Positions 54,001 through 60,077 of a stretch of DNA of 62,388 nucleotides are shown here, one piece after another (positions within the stretch are counted from its first letter, which is position 1; each line of letters begins with the position of its first letter). The notes under the pieces are model-generated. The model saw only the letters and a list, made by a program, of their open reading frames with translations, ran no database searches and had not been told where the DNA came from. Source of the DNA: Sphingobacteriia bacterium (GTDB lineage: Bacteria; Bacteroidota; Bacteroidia; NS11-12g; UBA955); the NCBI GenBank assembly GCA_021151535.1, contig JAGKXC010000003.1, positions 1 through 62,388 on the forward strand, in the 5' to 3' direction. Position numbers and translations under genes: made by a program.

Positions 54001-55210
54001 TGAGTCTGGTGCAGTTGCAATTGACGCTATTGACGGTAACTTGACATCAACTGTTAAGATTTCTGGTGAAGTTAAGTCTGGAGAAGTAGGTAACTATTTG
54101 TTAACTTATTCAGTAAAAGATGCGCAGTCTAACTCTTCATCAATTACTCGTTTGGTTATCGTAAAAGACACTAAAGCTCCTCATATTTTGAAATTGAATA
54201 GCAATATTGTTGACGGTACTGAAATTCAAGTTCAAATCGCTAGCGTATTCGTAGATGATATCTATGCAATGGATGAGTGTAATGGTGGTATCACAGTTAA
54301 CAAAACTCCTGGTTTCAAAGGACAAGTAAATACAAACGCACGTGGTACATATCCTATTACTTATTCTGCAGCTGACCCATCTGGTAATAAAGCAGTTGAA
54401 AATGGATATGTAATCAACTACCGTGTAGACGATTATATCGCTCCTGAAATCAACTTAAACACTTCAGATACAGTAATTCACGACGTTAACGAGCCTTACT
54501 ATAGCCGTAGCGTAACTGTAACTGACAACTACTATGATAAGACTCAGGTTTCTGTTACCAAAGTTGGTAAAGTGGATCCTTTGAAGTTGGGTACTTATGT
54601 TGAAACTTTCACTGCAACTGATGCTTCTGGTAACTCTATCACTAAGCAACGTTTCATTAAAGTTGTTGACCGTGTAGCACCAACTATCACTGCTCCTCCA
54701 GTATCTGCTTGTGTTGGTACTCCTTTCTGGGCAATGAGTGGTTTGATTTTACGTGATAACTACTATTCTTCTGGTGACTTGACTCCATTGGTTAAAGTAT
54801 TAGGTACTAACATCAACATCTATGAGGCTGGTGTTTACTATATCAACTATGCATTAACTGATCCTTCAGGTAACGAAGCTACTATCGTATCTCGTACAGT
54901 TTATGTTCAATATGCTCCAAACTGTGGTAACACTTATTTGGAAACTGAGAACGTAACTCTTGAGAATGCTGTAAACATCTACCCTAACTCTTCTACAGGT
55001 TTGTTCAACATGTCATTTGCCTTGAACAACCAGAAGCCAGTTATGGTACAAGTAACAAACGCTTTGGGTGCAGTTGTTAAATCAATCAACAACGTATCTG
55101 GGTTTGGTGTTACTGAATTGGATTTGACTGGTGTAGCTCCTGGTATCTACAACGTGTCTATTTCTAATAATGGTGAAGTAGCTACTAAGCGTGTAGTTGT
55201 AACCCGCTAA
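51074..55210 (+). CDS. Giant surface protein with GEVED, PKD, CUB-like and DUF5011 Ig-like domains, T9SS type A tail
   Basis: A 1378-residue secreted protein. Signal peptide ends TATVKAQC. A GEVED-like domain (TRVGIWIDANRDGQFGQTE) lies at about 115-200. PKD-like domains and a CUB-like domain (about 390-520, YDHGYTSPYSNNRKRTIDYF) follow. A second GEVED domain (YKVWIDFNIDGDFNDANEE) lies at about 790-860, then five DUF5011/HYR-like Ig domains at about 865-1290, each with GxYxxxYxxxDxSGN-type ends. The type A sorting tail is at about 1300-1378 (NIYPNSSTGLFNM, ALGAVVKS, KRVVVTR). Codon use favours AAC, CGT, GGT and ATC more than flanking genes, as in highly expressed genes, so it may be an abundant surface or layer protein. 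It sits between amidase and mlaD and has its own ECF-type promoter and strong terminator. Confidence 0.85.
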   Translation: MKSTITKLKSLVFSAVLLGGFLSTATVKAQCPTACAGQNSWGCGGALVGSGTDYPGDILAVSVKDAKGTSLASYSGLGCTSYTASSTYKGVLNQGKAFDVTAGEVISVTVDGGTWASQSWGTRVGIWIDANRDGQFGQTECLVDPNTNIASGPTTYNLTMPCWKTTGCSYMRIRGGASVYTLNNTMGCNTQNTYGNVLDLELNLKLGATPVANFTVPSSNNYVNQLVKFNAVNPSNGYLYKWTFDKAATPPYTGYSNTTAKGAATWKSSANGGPGPGKYDVKLLVSYCGLADSITKQVTIVNPTSTPKADFIASSNEVEIYFDVQMFDLSNQGAYKWSWELYSPTGIDDQTATVQNPKFTLQETGWYKVCLTSENDLGASNKLCKDRYIECINPTEYIMGPQHETQAKSGTIYDHGYTSPYSNNRKRTIDYFKIVPCGAEKITLTFAQLKLADAGDILRIYDYSEENPNKLVATINGTNVSKYDTAKIVLTSGVGYLTFESNGTGTDAGYIINFEAKLKPAIKPEADWYTEFLPIATGTTVDFLNTSKNALGIPEYEWTVLDYTGDPDFGAVTAPALSKDFSYTFNSTGDFHLMLVARTCTGVDTVIKKFNVYTPTGPGNLDYVASNVRPNVNDVIKITTKTDFATNFEWNIFPTTFTYENGTSSTSKNPEIKFTKGGAYTFTLTAYNSPGGQSATTKKVIKNKYVIVLDYCIPLVDIQSSDVGINKVVLSKDSKSLMTNESEAGASPYTDYSDDADMIVPVLTFGAEYEVEVTRNTISNDVNYKVWIDFNIDGDFNDANEEVLTSGKISSASTSAKFKVPTLANSFEGRARMRVGVSYSDFSNTPCGVNTVGEFEDYAIVLANDNLPPSITLIGSDTVRVEKSTTKTACYQEIATKTYKASDPTEGDMTSQVVVKTDLDCTAPGIYTFEFNLQDASGNKAITRTRTVIVALDKTAPVLTLNGNDTIVLEQCDVYNESGAVAIDAIDGNLTSTVKISGEVKSGEVGNYLLTYSVKDAQSNSSSITRLVIVKDTKAPHILKLNSNIVDGTEIQVQIASVFVDDIYAMDECNGGITVNKTPGFKGQVNTNARGTYPITYSAADPSGNKAVENGYVINYRVDDYIAPEINLNTSDTVIHDVNEPYYSRSVTVTDNYYDKTQVSVTKVGKVDPLKLGTYVETFTATDASGNSITKQRFIKVVDRVAPTITAPPVSACVGTPFWAMSGLILRDNYYSSGDLTPLVKVLGTNINIYEAGVYYINYALTDPSGNEATIVSRTVYVQYAPNCGNTYLETENVTLENAVNIYPNSSTGLFNMSFALNNQKPVMVQVTNALGAVVKSINNVSGFGVTELDLTGVAPGIYNVSISNNGEVATKRVVVTR

Positions 55211-55226
55211 TAAATTTTGATTTCAT

Positions 55227-55261
55227 AAAAAAAGGCTCTGCGAAAGCAGGGCCTTTTTTTT
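55227..55261 (+). terminator. Rho-independent terminator with GAAA tetraloop
   Basis: AAAAAAAGGCTCTGC, loop GAAA, GCAGGGCC and a long T-run, 17 bases after the surface-protein stop. The stem has a single T-G wobble; the GNRA loop makes it stable. Confidence 0.92.
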
Positions 55262-55364
55262 GCTCTGTTAAGGAGTTTCAACGATAAATACATATTTTTT
55301 TCGGTTTTTAGATGAGTGATACATTCTTTTTGTTAATTTTAAATCATACAGTTTCTTTTTCCAT

Positions 55365-55372
55365 TAATTTTG
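55365..55372 (+). promoter_or_regulatory. Candidate -7 element TAATTTTG of mlaD
   Basis: A perfect TAnnTTTG match 16 bases before the GTG start at 55389. No -33 element at the right distance was found. Confidence 0.35.
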
Positions 55373-55388
55373 TTACATATTAATTGCC

Positions 55389-56363
55389 GTGTTTAGTAAA
55401 ATTTCAAATGAGTTTAAAGTAGGTGTTTTAACTGTTATCGCTGTTACCCTATTAATTATTGGTTATAACTTTATGATGGGTAGAGATAACTTGTTAAGTA
55501 GAGGCAGGCAATACCATGTGATGTATACAAATACCCAAGGATTAAGCGTGGGTACAGCATTGATGTATAACGGCTATCGAATCGGAGTGTTGAGAAAATT
55601 ACAAATGGTAGAAAATGGTGAAATGATTGAGGCTACTATTGAAGTTAGTAGTGATTTGCCTATTCCCGCTAACTCAAAAATTAAATTACAATCTGATCTT
55701 TTGGGTGGAGTAACTTTACTTTTGTTAAAGGGCGACGCAAAAAACTTGGCAGATGATGGGGATCAGTTACAAGCTGAATACTCAAAAGATATTTTTAATG
55801 TGATTAATAGTAGAGTAGTTAATTTAAGTAATAGTGCCGATTCCTTATTTTCTACATTAAATCAATTTTTTCATTCCAAAGACTTGACAGCTGCTATCGG
55901 TAGTTTACCTGGTACAATTAATGAATTGCAGTTGGCTATAAAGACATTGAGAGAAACTGTTTCCAATATGTCTCCAAACATAAATAATACGATGTCAAAC
56001 TTGAGTGCTTTTTCAAATAATTTTGCAGTGTACGACAAAGAGTTAAAGGAAAGTTTAGGTCATATTAACACTGCTGGTAAGCAGCTGGATTCTGTTCAAA
56101 TAAAAGCTTTGGTTTCTAATTTAAGTAATGCGTCTGCACAAATATCTTCTATTATGGAGAAAGTGGGTAAGGGCGAAGGAAGCTTAGGTAAATTAGTGAA
56201 TGATGATAAGTTTTATACTGATCTTCAAAAGACCAATTTGGATTTACAAAAGTTGGTTTTGGATTTGAAGAAGTATCCTGAAAAATATGTTCCTGTTCCT
56301 GGTACTAAAAAGCAGCGTAAAAAGGCTAAAAAGGCAAGTGCTGCGGATTCCTCGGTGTGGTAA
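55389..56363 (+). CDS. MCE/MlaD-family lipid transport protein
   Basis: A 324-residue protein with one N-terminal membrane helix (VGVLTVIAVTLLIIGYNFMM, about 11-30), an MCE domain at about 38-115 (YHVMYTNTQGLSVGTALMYNGYRIG, IPANSKIKLQSDLLGG), and a helical tail likely to form an oligomeric coiled coil. The C-terminus is basic (KKQRKKAKKAS). MCE proteins form hexameric periplasmic rings that move phospholipids between membranes with an MlaE/MlaF-type ABC partner, which is not here. The start is a GTG at 55389, with no in-frame ATG before the helix. Confidence 0.88.
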   Translation: MFSKISNEFKVGVLTVIAVTLLIIGYNFMMGRDNLLSRGRQYHVMYTNTQGLSVGTALMYNGYRIGVLRKLQMVENGEMIEATIEVSSDLPIPANSKIKLQSDLLGGVTLLLLKGDAKNLADDGDQLQAEYSKDIFNVINSRVVNLSNSADSLFSTLNQFFHSKDLTAAIGSLPGTINELQLAIKTLRETVSNMSPNINNTMSNLSAFSNNFAVYDKELKESLGHINTAGKQLDSVQIKALVSNLSNASAQISSIMEKVGKGEGSLGKLVNDDKFYTDLQKTNLDLQKLVLDLKKYPEKYVPVPGTKKQRKKAKKASAADSSVW

Positions 56364-56433
56364 TTGTTATTTATTATTGAACTGCTTGTATCCATATAAC
56401 GCTTTGTAATAGCGGAATAGTGACACAAGAAAT

Positions 56434-57132
56434 TTACCTTTTTCTTTCATATAAGGCTATTAAAATAACCATATATAACAAATGGTAAAAAAAGTCTTCA
56501 AAGGGGATAGTTCCAATTCTAATACCTAGATTTTCAAGTTCATTGTATATAAGTACGGGTTTCCCAGTTAAAATACCATTAACATAACTCATAGGTAATA
56601 AACATATCGCCCATGAAATATATAATCTAAGCAAATATTTCTTTTTGTTCAGTTCTGTGTATAGAATTCCACCAATTAATAAACTAAATGTGATTATTGT
56701 GTAGAGGTGAGTTGGCTTGTAAACGATGGATGAAAATGAAATCGCTATTATGATTATAGAAACTAATCGCGATAAGTTAGGATATTCTTGAGATTGGATT
56801 TTCGGAAAATATGATTCAATGCAGGCGTATATGAATGAACTGGCATATGGAACAACAAAGAAAAATCCATATTCTTCTATTGGCAGATTGAAAATATCTA
56901 TTCCAATTAAATAGGGTGCATTAAATCTCCAAACTCCTAATTTGGTAAAAATAATATCCCAGATGATATAAAATGTTGATGCGACGACAATAGGTAAAAT
57001 TAATTGTTTCCAACTTTTATAGAAAGCAACTCTTTTGTCGAATGATAAACAAAAAGGACCCATAACTGATAAAATCAGTAGAGTGAGGTAAGTGTATTTT
57101 GACGGTAGTCCAAATGTTATTTCATACCACAT
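56434..57132 (-). CDS. Lycopene cyclase, fused heterodimer type (CrtYcd/CarR-like)
   Basis: A 232-residue membrane protein with about seven helices in two repeated halves, the layout of lycopene beta-cyclases of the CrtYc-CrtYd fusion type. The paired acidic motifs are NLPIEEYGFFFVVPYA in the first half (about residue 92) and TIPFEDFFYHLLYM in the second (about 213); both match the P-x-E-E/D motif of the family. DIIFTKLGVWRFNAPYLIGI precedes the first motif, as in relatives. It would cyclise lycopene ends to make beta-carotene. It starts 10 bases after the ECF sigma stop, so the two form an operon. No other carotenoid gene is in the window. Confidence 0.85.
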   Translation of the reverse strand: MWYEITFGLPSKYTYLTLLILSVMGPFCLSFDKRVAFYKSWKQLILPIVVASTFYIIWDIIFTKLGVWRFNAPYLIGIDIFNLPIEEYGFFFVVPYASSFIYACIESYFPKIQSQEYPNLSRLVSIIIIAISFSSIVYKPTHLYTIITFSLLIGGILYTELNKKKYLLRLYISWAICLLPMSYVNGILTGKPVLIYNELENLGIRIGTIPFEDFFYHLLYMVILIALYERKR

Positions 57133-57142
57133 GGGTTGTGTT

Positions 57143-57682
57143 TTAAGCTACTTGGAAACCAAATGCAATACCATAATCTTTTAATTTGTTGCGAAGGATT
57201 CTACGTGCTACGAAAATACGGGTTTTTACTGTACCTATTGGAATCTGAAGTTCTTCAGCGATTTCATGGTATTTAAAACCTTCCGCATTTAACTTAAATG
57301 TGACCTTTAATTCAACAGGCAAAGATTCAACGGCATTGTCTAAATCTTTGCGAATGAATTTCAGTTCGGCTTCATTTTCTGTTCTGTGTGAGGGAAGATC
57401 CAAAAAATATGTATTTTCGGTGCTATCCAGGAAGGTATTGCGTTTAGCGTCTCTTCTATAGTTATTAATGAAACTATTTTTAAGGATGGTGTAAAGCCAT
57501 CCTCTGAGATTAGTCCCTTCTTGAAATCTATCTTTATAACGATATGCCTTAAGTACAGTTTCCTGAACAAGATCTTTTGTTTGTTCCATATCGTGGGTTA
57601 ATGATAAAGCGTAGTTTCTTAGCGGAAACAATTCGTTTGCTATCATACCGTCGAATTCTGTTTGTTGAATGAATGTACCCAT
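57143..57682 (-). CDS. RNA polymerase sigma factor, ECF, co-transcribed with lycopene cyclase
   Basis: A 179-residue ECF sigma factor. Region 2 is at about 12-85 (DLVQETVLKAYRYKDRF, NLRGWLYTILKNSFINNYRRDAKRN) and region 4 at about 115-170 (FKYHEIAEELQIPIGTVKTRIFVARRIL). Sigma factors of this subtype occur beside carotenoid genes in Bacteroidota. It is followed by the lycopene cyclase after 10 bases. Its upstream region holds seven TTTGTTTAA/TTAAACAAA sites, the nearest only 4 bases from the ATG and overlapping a predicted -7 box (TTG-N20-GACCTTTG). That layout suggests tight repression, for example by light or stress; this is inferred, and no anti-sigma gene is adjacent. Confidence 0.88.
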   Translation of the reverse strand: MGTFIQQTEFDGMIANELFPLRNYALSLTHDMEQTKDLVQETVLKAYRYKDRFQEGTNLRGWLYTILKNSFINNYRRDAKRNTFLDSTENTYFLDLPSHRTENEAELKFIRKDLDNAVESLPVELKVTFKLNAEGFKYHEIAEELQIPIGTVKTRIFVARRILRNKLKDYGIAFGFQVA

Positions 57683-58163
57683 ATCTTAAACAAAGGTCAT
57701 GTTTTGTATAAGAGTTTGCAAGTAATTTTGTTTAATAAATTGATTTAAAAGTTAAACAAAAAGTTGACGTTTTTATTTTTGGATGAAAGTGCCGTTTTGT
57801 CGGACGAAAGTACTTTGGATTGGGCTTATAACGATATTGTATGCCGAATGCCTTGTTTTTATTGGTTTTTTTCACCTTTTGATTGTTAGGTTTTTTTTGT
57901 AAGTGTTGTGATTTGGTGAATTTGTTTTAATCTATTTGTTTAATTAATGTGCTATATGCTTAAACAAAAGGAATAAATGTTTTTGTTAAACAAAATTGAA
58001 TTTGAAGTGGTTAATGTTGTGTTTATCAGTTTTGTTTAAAATTTGATTGATATTGTGTTAAATCTAAAAGCACTTTATGATCGTTTGGTTCTTTTAAATC
58101 TACTAAACTTAAATATGATTATTCTGGGTACAAGATTGGATTGACACCGTAGGAATAGGGTAC
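57683..58163. other. Gene-free AT-rich regulatory region with an operator array
   Basis: About 480 bases hold no plausible gene on either strand. It contains seven exact 9-mers TTTGTTTAA/TTAAACAAA between 57686 and 58039 and one near copy at 57921. The right part (58040-58163) has no recognised element apart from leading into the large palindrome. A small RNA from the plus strand ending at that palindrome is possible but unsupported. Confidence 0.7.
57686..58039. repeat. Array of seven TTTGTTTAA/TTAAACAAA repeats
   Basis: Exact copies in plus orientation TTTGTTTAA are at 57727-57735, 57935-57943 and 58031-58039. Copies in the opposite orientation (TTAAACAAA) are at 57686-57694, 57752-57760, 57960-57968 and 57986-57994. 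The pairs 57727/57752 and 57935/57960 are inverted repeats with the same 16-base spacer. Most copies are preceded by TTT or a similar run, giving a wider consensus near nAnnTTTTGTTTAA that overlaps the Bacteroidota -7 element. It is probably the binding site of a cooperatively acting regulator; none is encoded in the window. Confidence 0.75.
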
Positions 58164-58201
58164 AAAAAGAAAGGCCACCTAATTAGGTGGCCTTTCTTTT
58201 T
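58164..58201. terminator. 38-bp perfect palindrome, terminator of atpD-atpC
   Basis: The sequence is its own reverse complement over 38 bases, centred on AATT at 58181-58184, with A-run and T-run flanks. It starts 20 bases beyond the atpC stop, and its symmetry would stop transcription from both directions. Confidence 0.88.
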
Positions 58202-58221
58202 TGTAGTATTAAGTATTTGGT

Positions 58222-58452
58222 TTAAACCAAAACAATAACTTTATTGGATACAACTTCAACCAAACCGCCAGATACGGGGAAGGAGTGCTGACCTTCGTTG
58301 CTTTTAATTTCAACGTTTCCCGATTGGAGGTTTGCAATCATAGCAGCGTGGTTATTCATTATCTGAAAGCTACCATTCACGCCTGGTAAAGTTACCAAAC
58401 TTGCTTCGCCTGCAAACAGGGTTGTATCTGGAGTTAAAATTTCTACTTGCAT
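58222..58452 (-). CDS. atpC: ATP synthase F1 epsilon subunit (short form)
   Basis: A 76-residue epsilon subunit consisting only of the N-terminal beta sandwich (VEILTPDTTLFAGEASLVTLPG, GSFQIMNNHAAMIANL). The C-terminal helical hairpin that inhibits ATP hydrolysis in longer epsilons is absent, which is usual in Bacteroidota. It lies 14 bases after atpD and ends before a strong terminator. Confidence 0.92.
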   Translation of the reverse strand: MQVEILTPDTTLFAGEASLVTLPGVNGSFQIMNNHAAMIANLQSGNVEIKSNEGQHSFPVSGGLVEVVSNKVIVLV

Positions 58453-58466
58453 ATTTTCGAGAATAA

Positions 58467-59975
58467 TTAAGCAGCAGCTTCTTCCATGATTTTCTTGCCT
58501 TTAGCAATTGCTTCCTCGATAGTACCTACCAAGTTGAAAGCTGCTTCAGGATATTCGTCTACTTCACCTTCCATGATCATGTTGAAACCTTTGATGGTTT
58601 CTTTGATGTCAACCAATACACCAGGGATACCGGTGAACTGTTCGGCAACGTGGAAAGGTTGAGACAAGAAACGTTGAACACGACGTGCTCTAGAAACTAC
58701 CAATTTATCTTCTTCACTTAATTCGTCCATACCAAGGATGGCGATGATATCTTGAAGTTCTTTATAACGTTGCAACAACATTTTAACACGTTGTGCGCAC
58801 TCATAATGTTCTTTACCTAAAATTTCTTCGCGCAATATACGGCTAGTAGAGTCCAAAGGATCTACCGCAGGGTAGATACCCAATTCGGCAATTTTACGAC
58901 TCAATACAGTAGTAGCGTCTAAGTGAGCGAAGGTTGTAGCTGGAGCTGGGTCAGTTAAGTCGTCCGCAGGAACGTAAACTGCTTGAACAGAGGTAATAGA
59001 TCCACGAGTAGTAGAAGTAATACGCTCTTGCATCGCACCCATTTCAGTTGCAAGGGTTGGTTGGTAACCTACCGCTGAAGGCATACGACCCAACAACGCT
59101 GATACCTCTGAACCTGCCTGTGTGAAACGGAAGATGTTATCGATAAAGAAAAGAATATCTTTACCGGCACCTTGGCCATCACCATCACGGAAATATTCAG
59201 CGATACTCAAACCACTCAAAGCTACACGAGCACGTGCTCCTGGAGGTTCGTTCATCTGTCCGAATACCAAAGTCGCTTGAGACTTTGACAACTCGTCCAT
59301 ATCAACTGAATCTAAATCCCACTCACCATGTTCCATGGTTTCTACGAATTTTTTACCATATTTAATAACGCCAGATTCAATCATCTCGCGCAACAAATCG
59401 TTTCCTTCACGAGTACGCTCACCAACACCTGCAAATACAGACATACCAGAGTAAGCTTTTGCGATGTTGTTAATCAATTCCATGATCAAAACGGTTTTAC
59501 CTACACCGGCACCACCGAACAATCCAATTTTACCACCTTTCGCATAAGGTTCTAACAAGTCAATAACTTTGATACCTGTGTACAAGGGCTCAGTAGACGT
59601 ACTGAGGTTGTCGAAAGTTGGAGCTGGCTGGTGAATTGCACGACCGTTAGCGTTGTCTAAAGGAGTCATGCCATCGATGGCATCTCCTACAACGTTTAAC
59701 AATCTTCCGCGGATTCCTTCGCCGATTGGCATACGAATCGCATCGCCCGTATCAACAACATCCATACCTCTGCGTAAACCGTCTGTACCATCCATTGCGA
59801 TAGTACGTACGATGTTTTCGCCCAAGTGTTGCTGTACTTCAAGTACAAGCACTTGGTTGTTGTCTTTCTTTACATGCAATGAATTGTAAATCTTTGGCAG
59901 TTTGGACCCGGGTTCGTTGAAGCTTACATCCACCACAGGACCAATGATTTGTGATATTTTACCTAAGTTGGCCAT
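58467..59975 (-). CDS. atpD: ATP synthase F1 beta subunit
   Basis: The catalytic beta subunit of F-type ATP synthase, 502 residues. The P-loop GGAGVGKT is at about 154-161, GERTREGND at about 185-193 carries the catalytic glutamate region, and ALLGRMPSAVGYQPTLATEMG is strongly conserved. I start at ATG 59975 (MANLGKISQIIGPVVDV); an in-frame start at 60023 would add 16 residues upstream of the promoter. In Bacteroidota atpD-atpC form a unit separate from the other F1Fo genes, as here. A strong promoter lies 18-49 bases upstream. Confidence 0.96.
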   Translation of the reverse strand: MANLGKISQIIGPVVDVSFNEPGSKLPKIYNSLHVKKDNNQVLVLEVQQHLGENIVRTIAMDGTDGLRRGMDVVDTGDAIRMPIGEGIRGRLLNVVGDAIDGMTPLDNANGRAIHQPAPTFDNLSTSTEPLYTGIKVIDLLEPYAKGGKIGLFGGAGVGKTVLIMELINNIAKAYSGMSVFAGVGERTREGNDLLREMIESGVIKYGKKFVETMEHGEWDLDSVDMDELSKSQATLVFGQMNEPPGARARVALSGLSIAEYFRDGDGQGAGKDILFFIDNIFRFTQAGSEVSALLGRMPSAVGYQPTLATEMGAMQERITSTTRGSITSVQAVYVPADDLTDPAPATTFAHLDATTVLSRKIAELGIYPAVDPLDSTSRILREEILGKEHYECAQRVKMLLQRYKELQDIIAILGMDELSEEDKLVVSRARRVQRFLSQPFHVAEQFTGIPGVLVDIKETIKGFNMIMEGEVDEYPEAAFNLVGTIEEAIAKGKKIMEEAAA

Positions 59976-59992
59976 CGTGTTTTTTCGAAGCG

Positions 59993-60024
59993 CAAAATTA
60001 GGGTTACTTTTTCCCATATCCAAA
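59993..60024 (-). promoter_or_regulatory. Promoter TTTG-N20-TAATTTTG of atpD
   Basis: On the minus strand TTTG at 60024-60021 and TAATTTTG at 60000-59993 are 20 bases apart, a full consensus match. The predicted leader is about 13 bases. Its -33 box is two bases from the -33 box of the divergent yidC promoter. Confidence 0.7.
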
Positions 60025-60026
60025 GG

Positions 60027-60056
60027 TTTGTGGATATTTATTTTCTATTGAATTTG
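60027..60056 (+). promoter_or_regulatory. Promoter TTTG-N18-TGAATTTG of yidC
   Basis: TTTG at 60027-60030 and TGAATTTG at 60049-60056 (one mismatch to TAnnTTTG) are 18 bases apart. A second candidate -7 box, TAACTTCG, lies at 60059-60066. The start codon is at 60078. Confidence 0.5.
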
Positions 60057-60077
60057 CGTAACTTCGCGCACTTTATC

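Noticed and set aside
58040..58201. Possible small RNA on the plus strand ending at the 38-bp palindrome
   Set aside because: No clear promoter or internal structure was seen, and the palindrome is explained as the atpC terminator.
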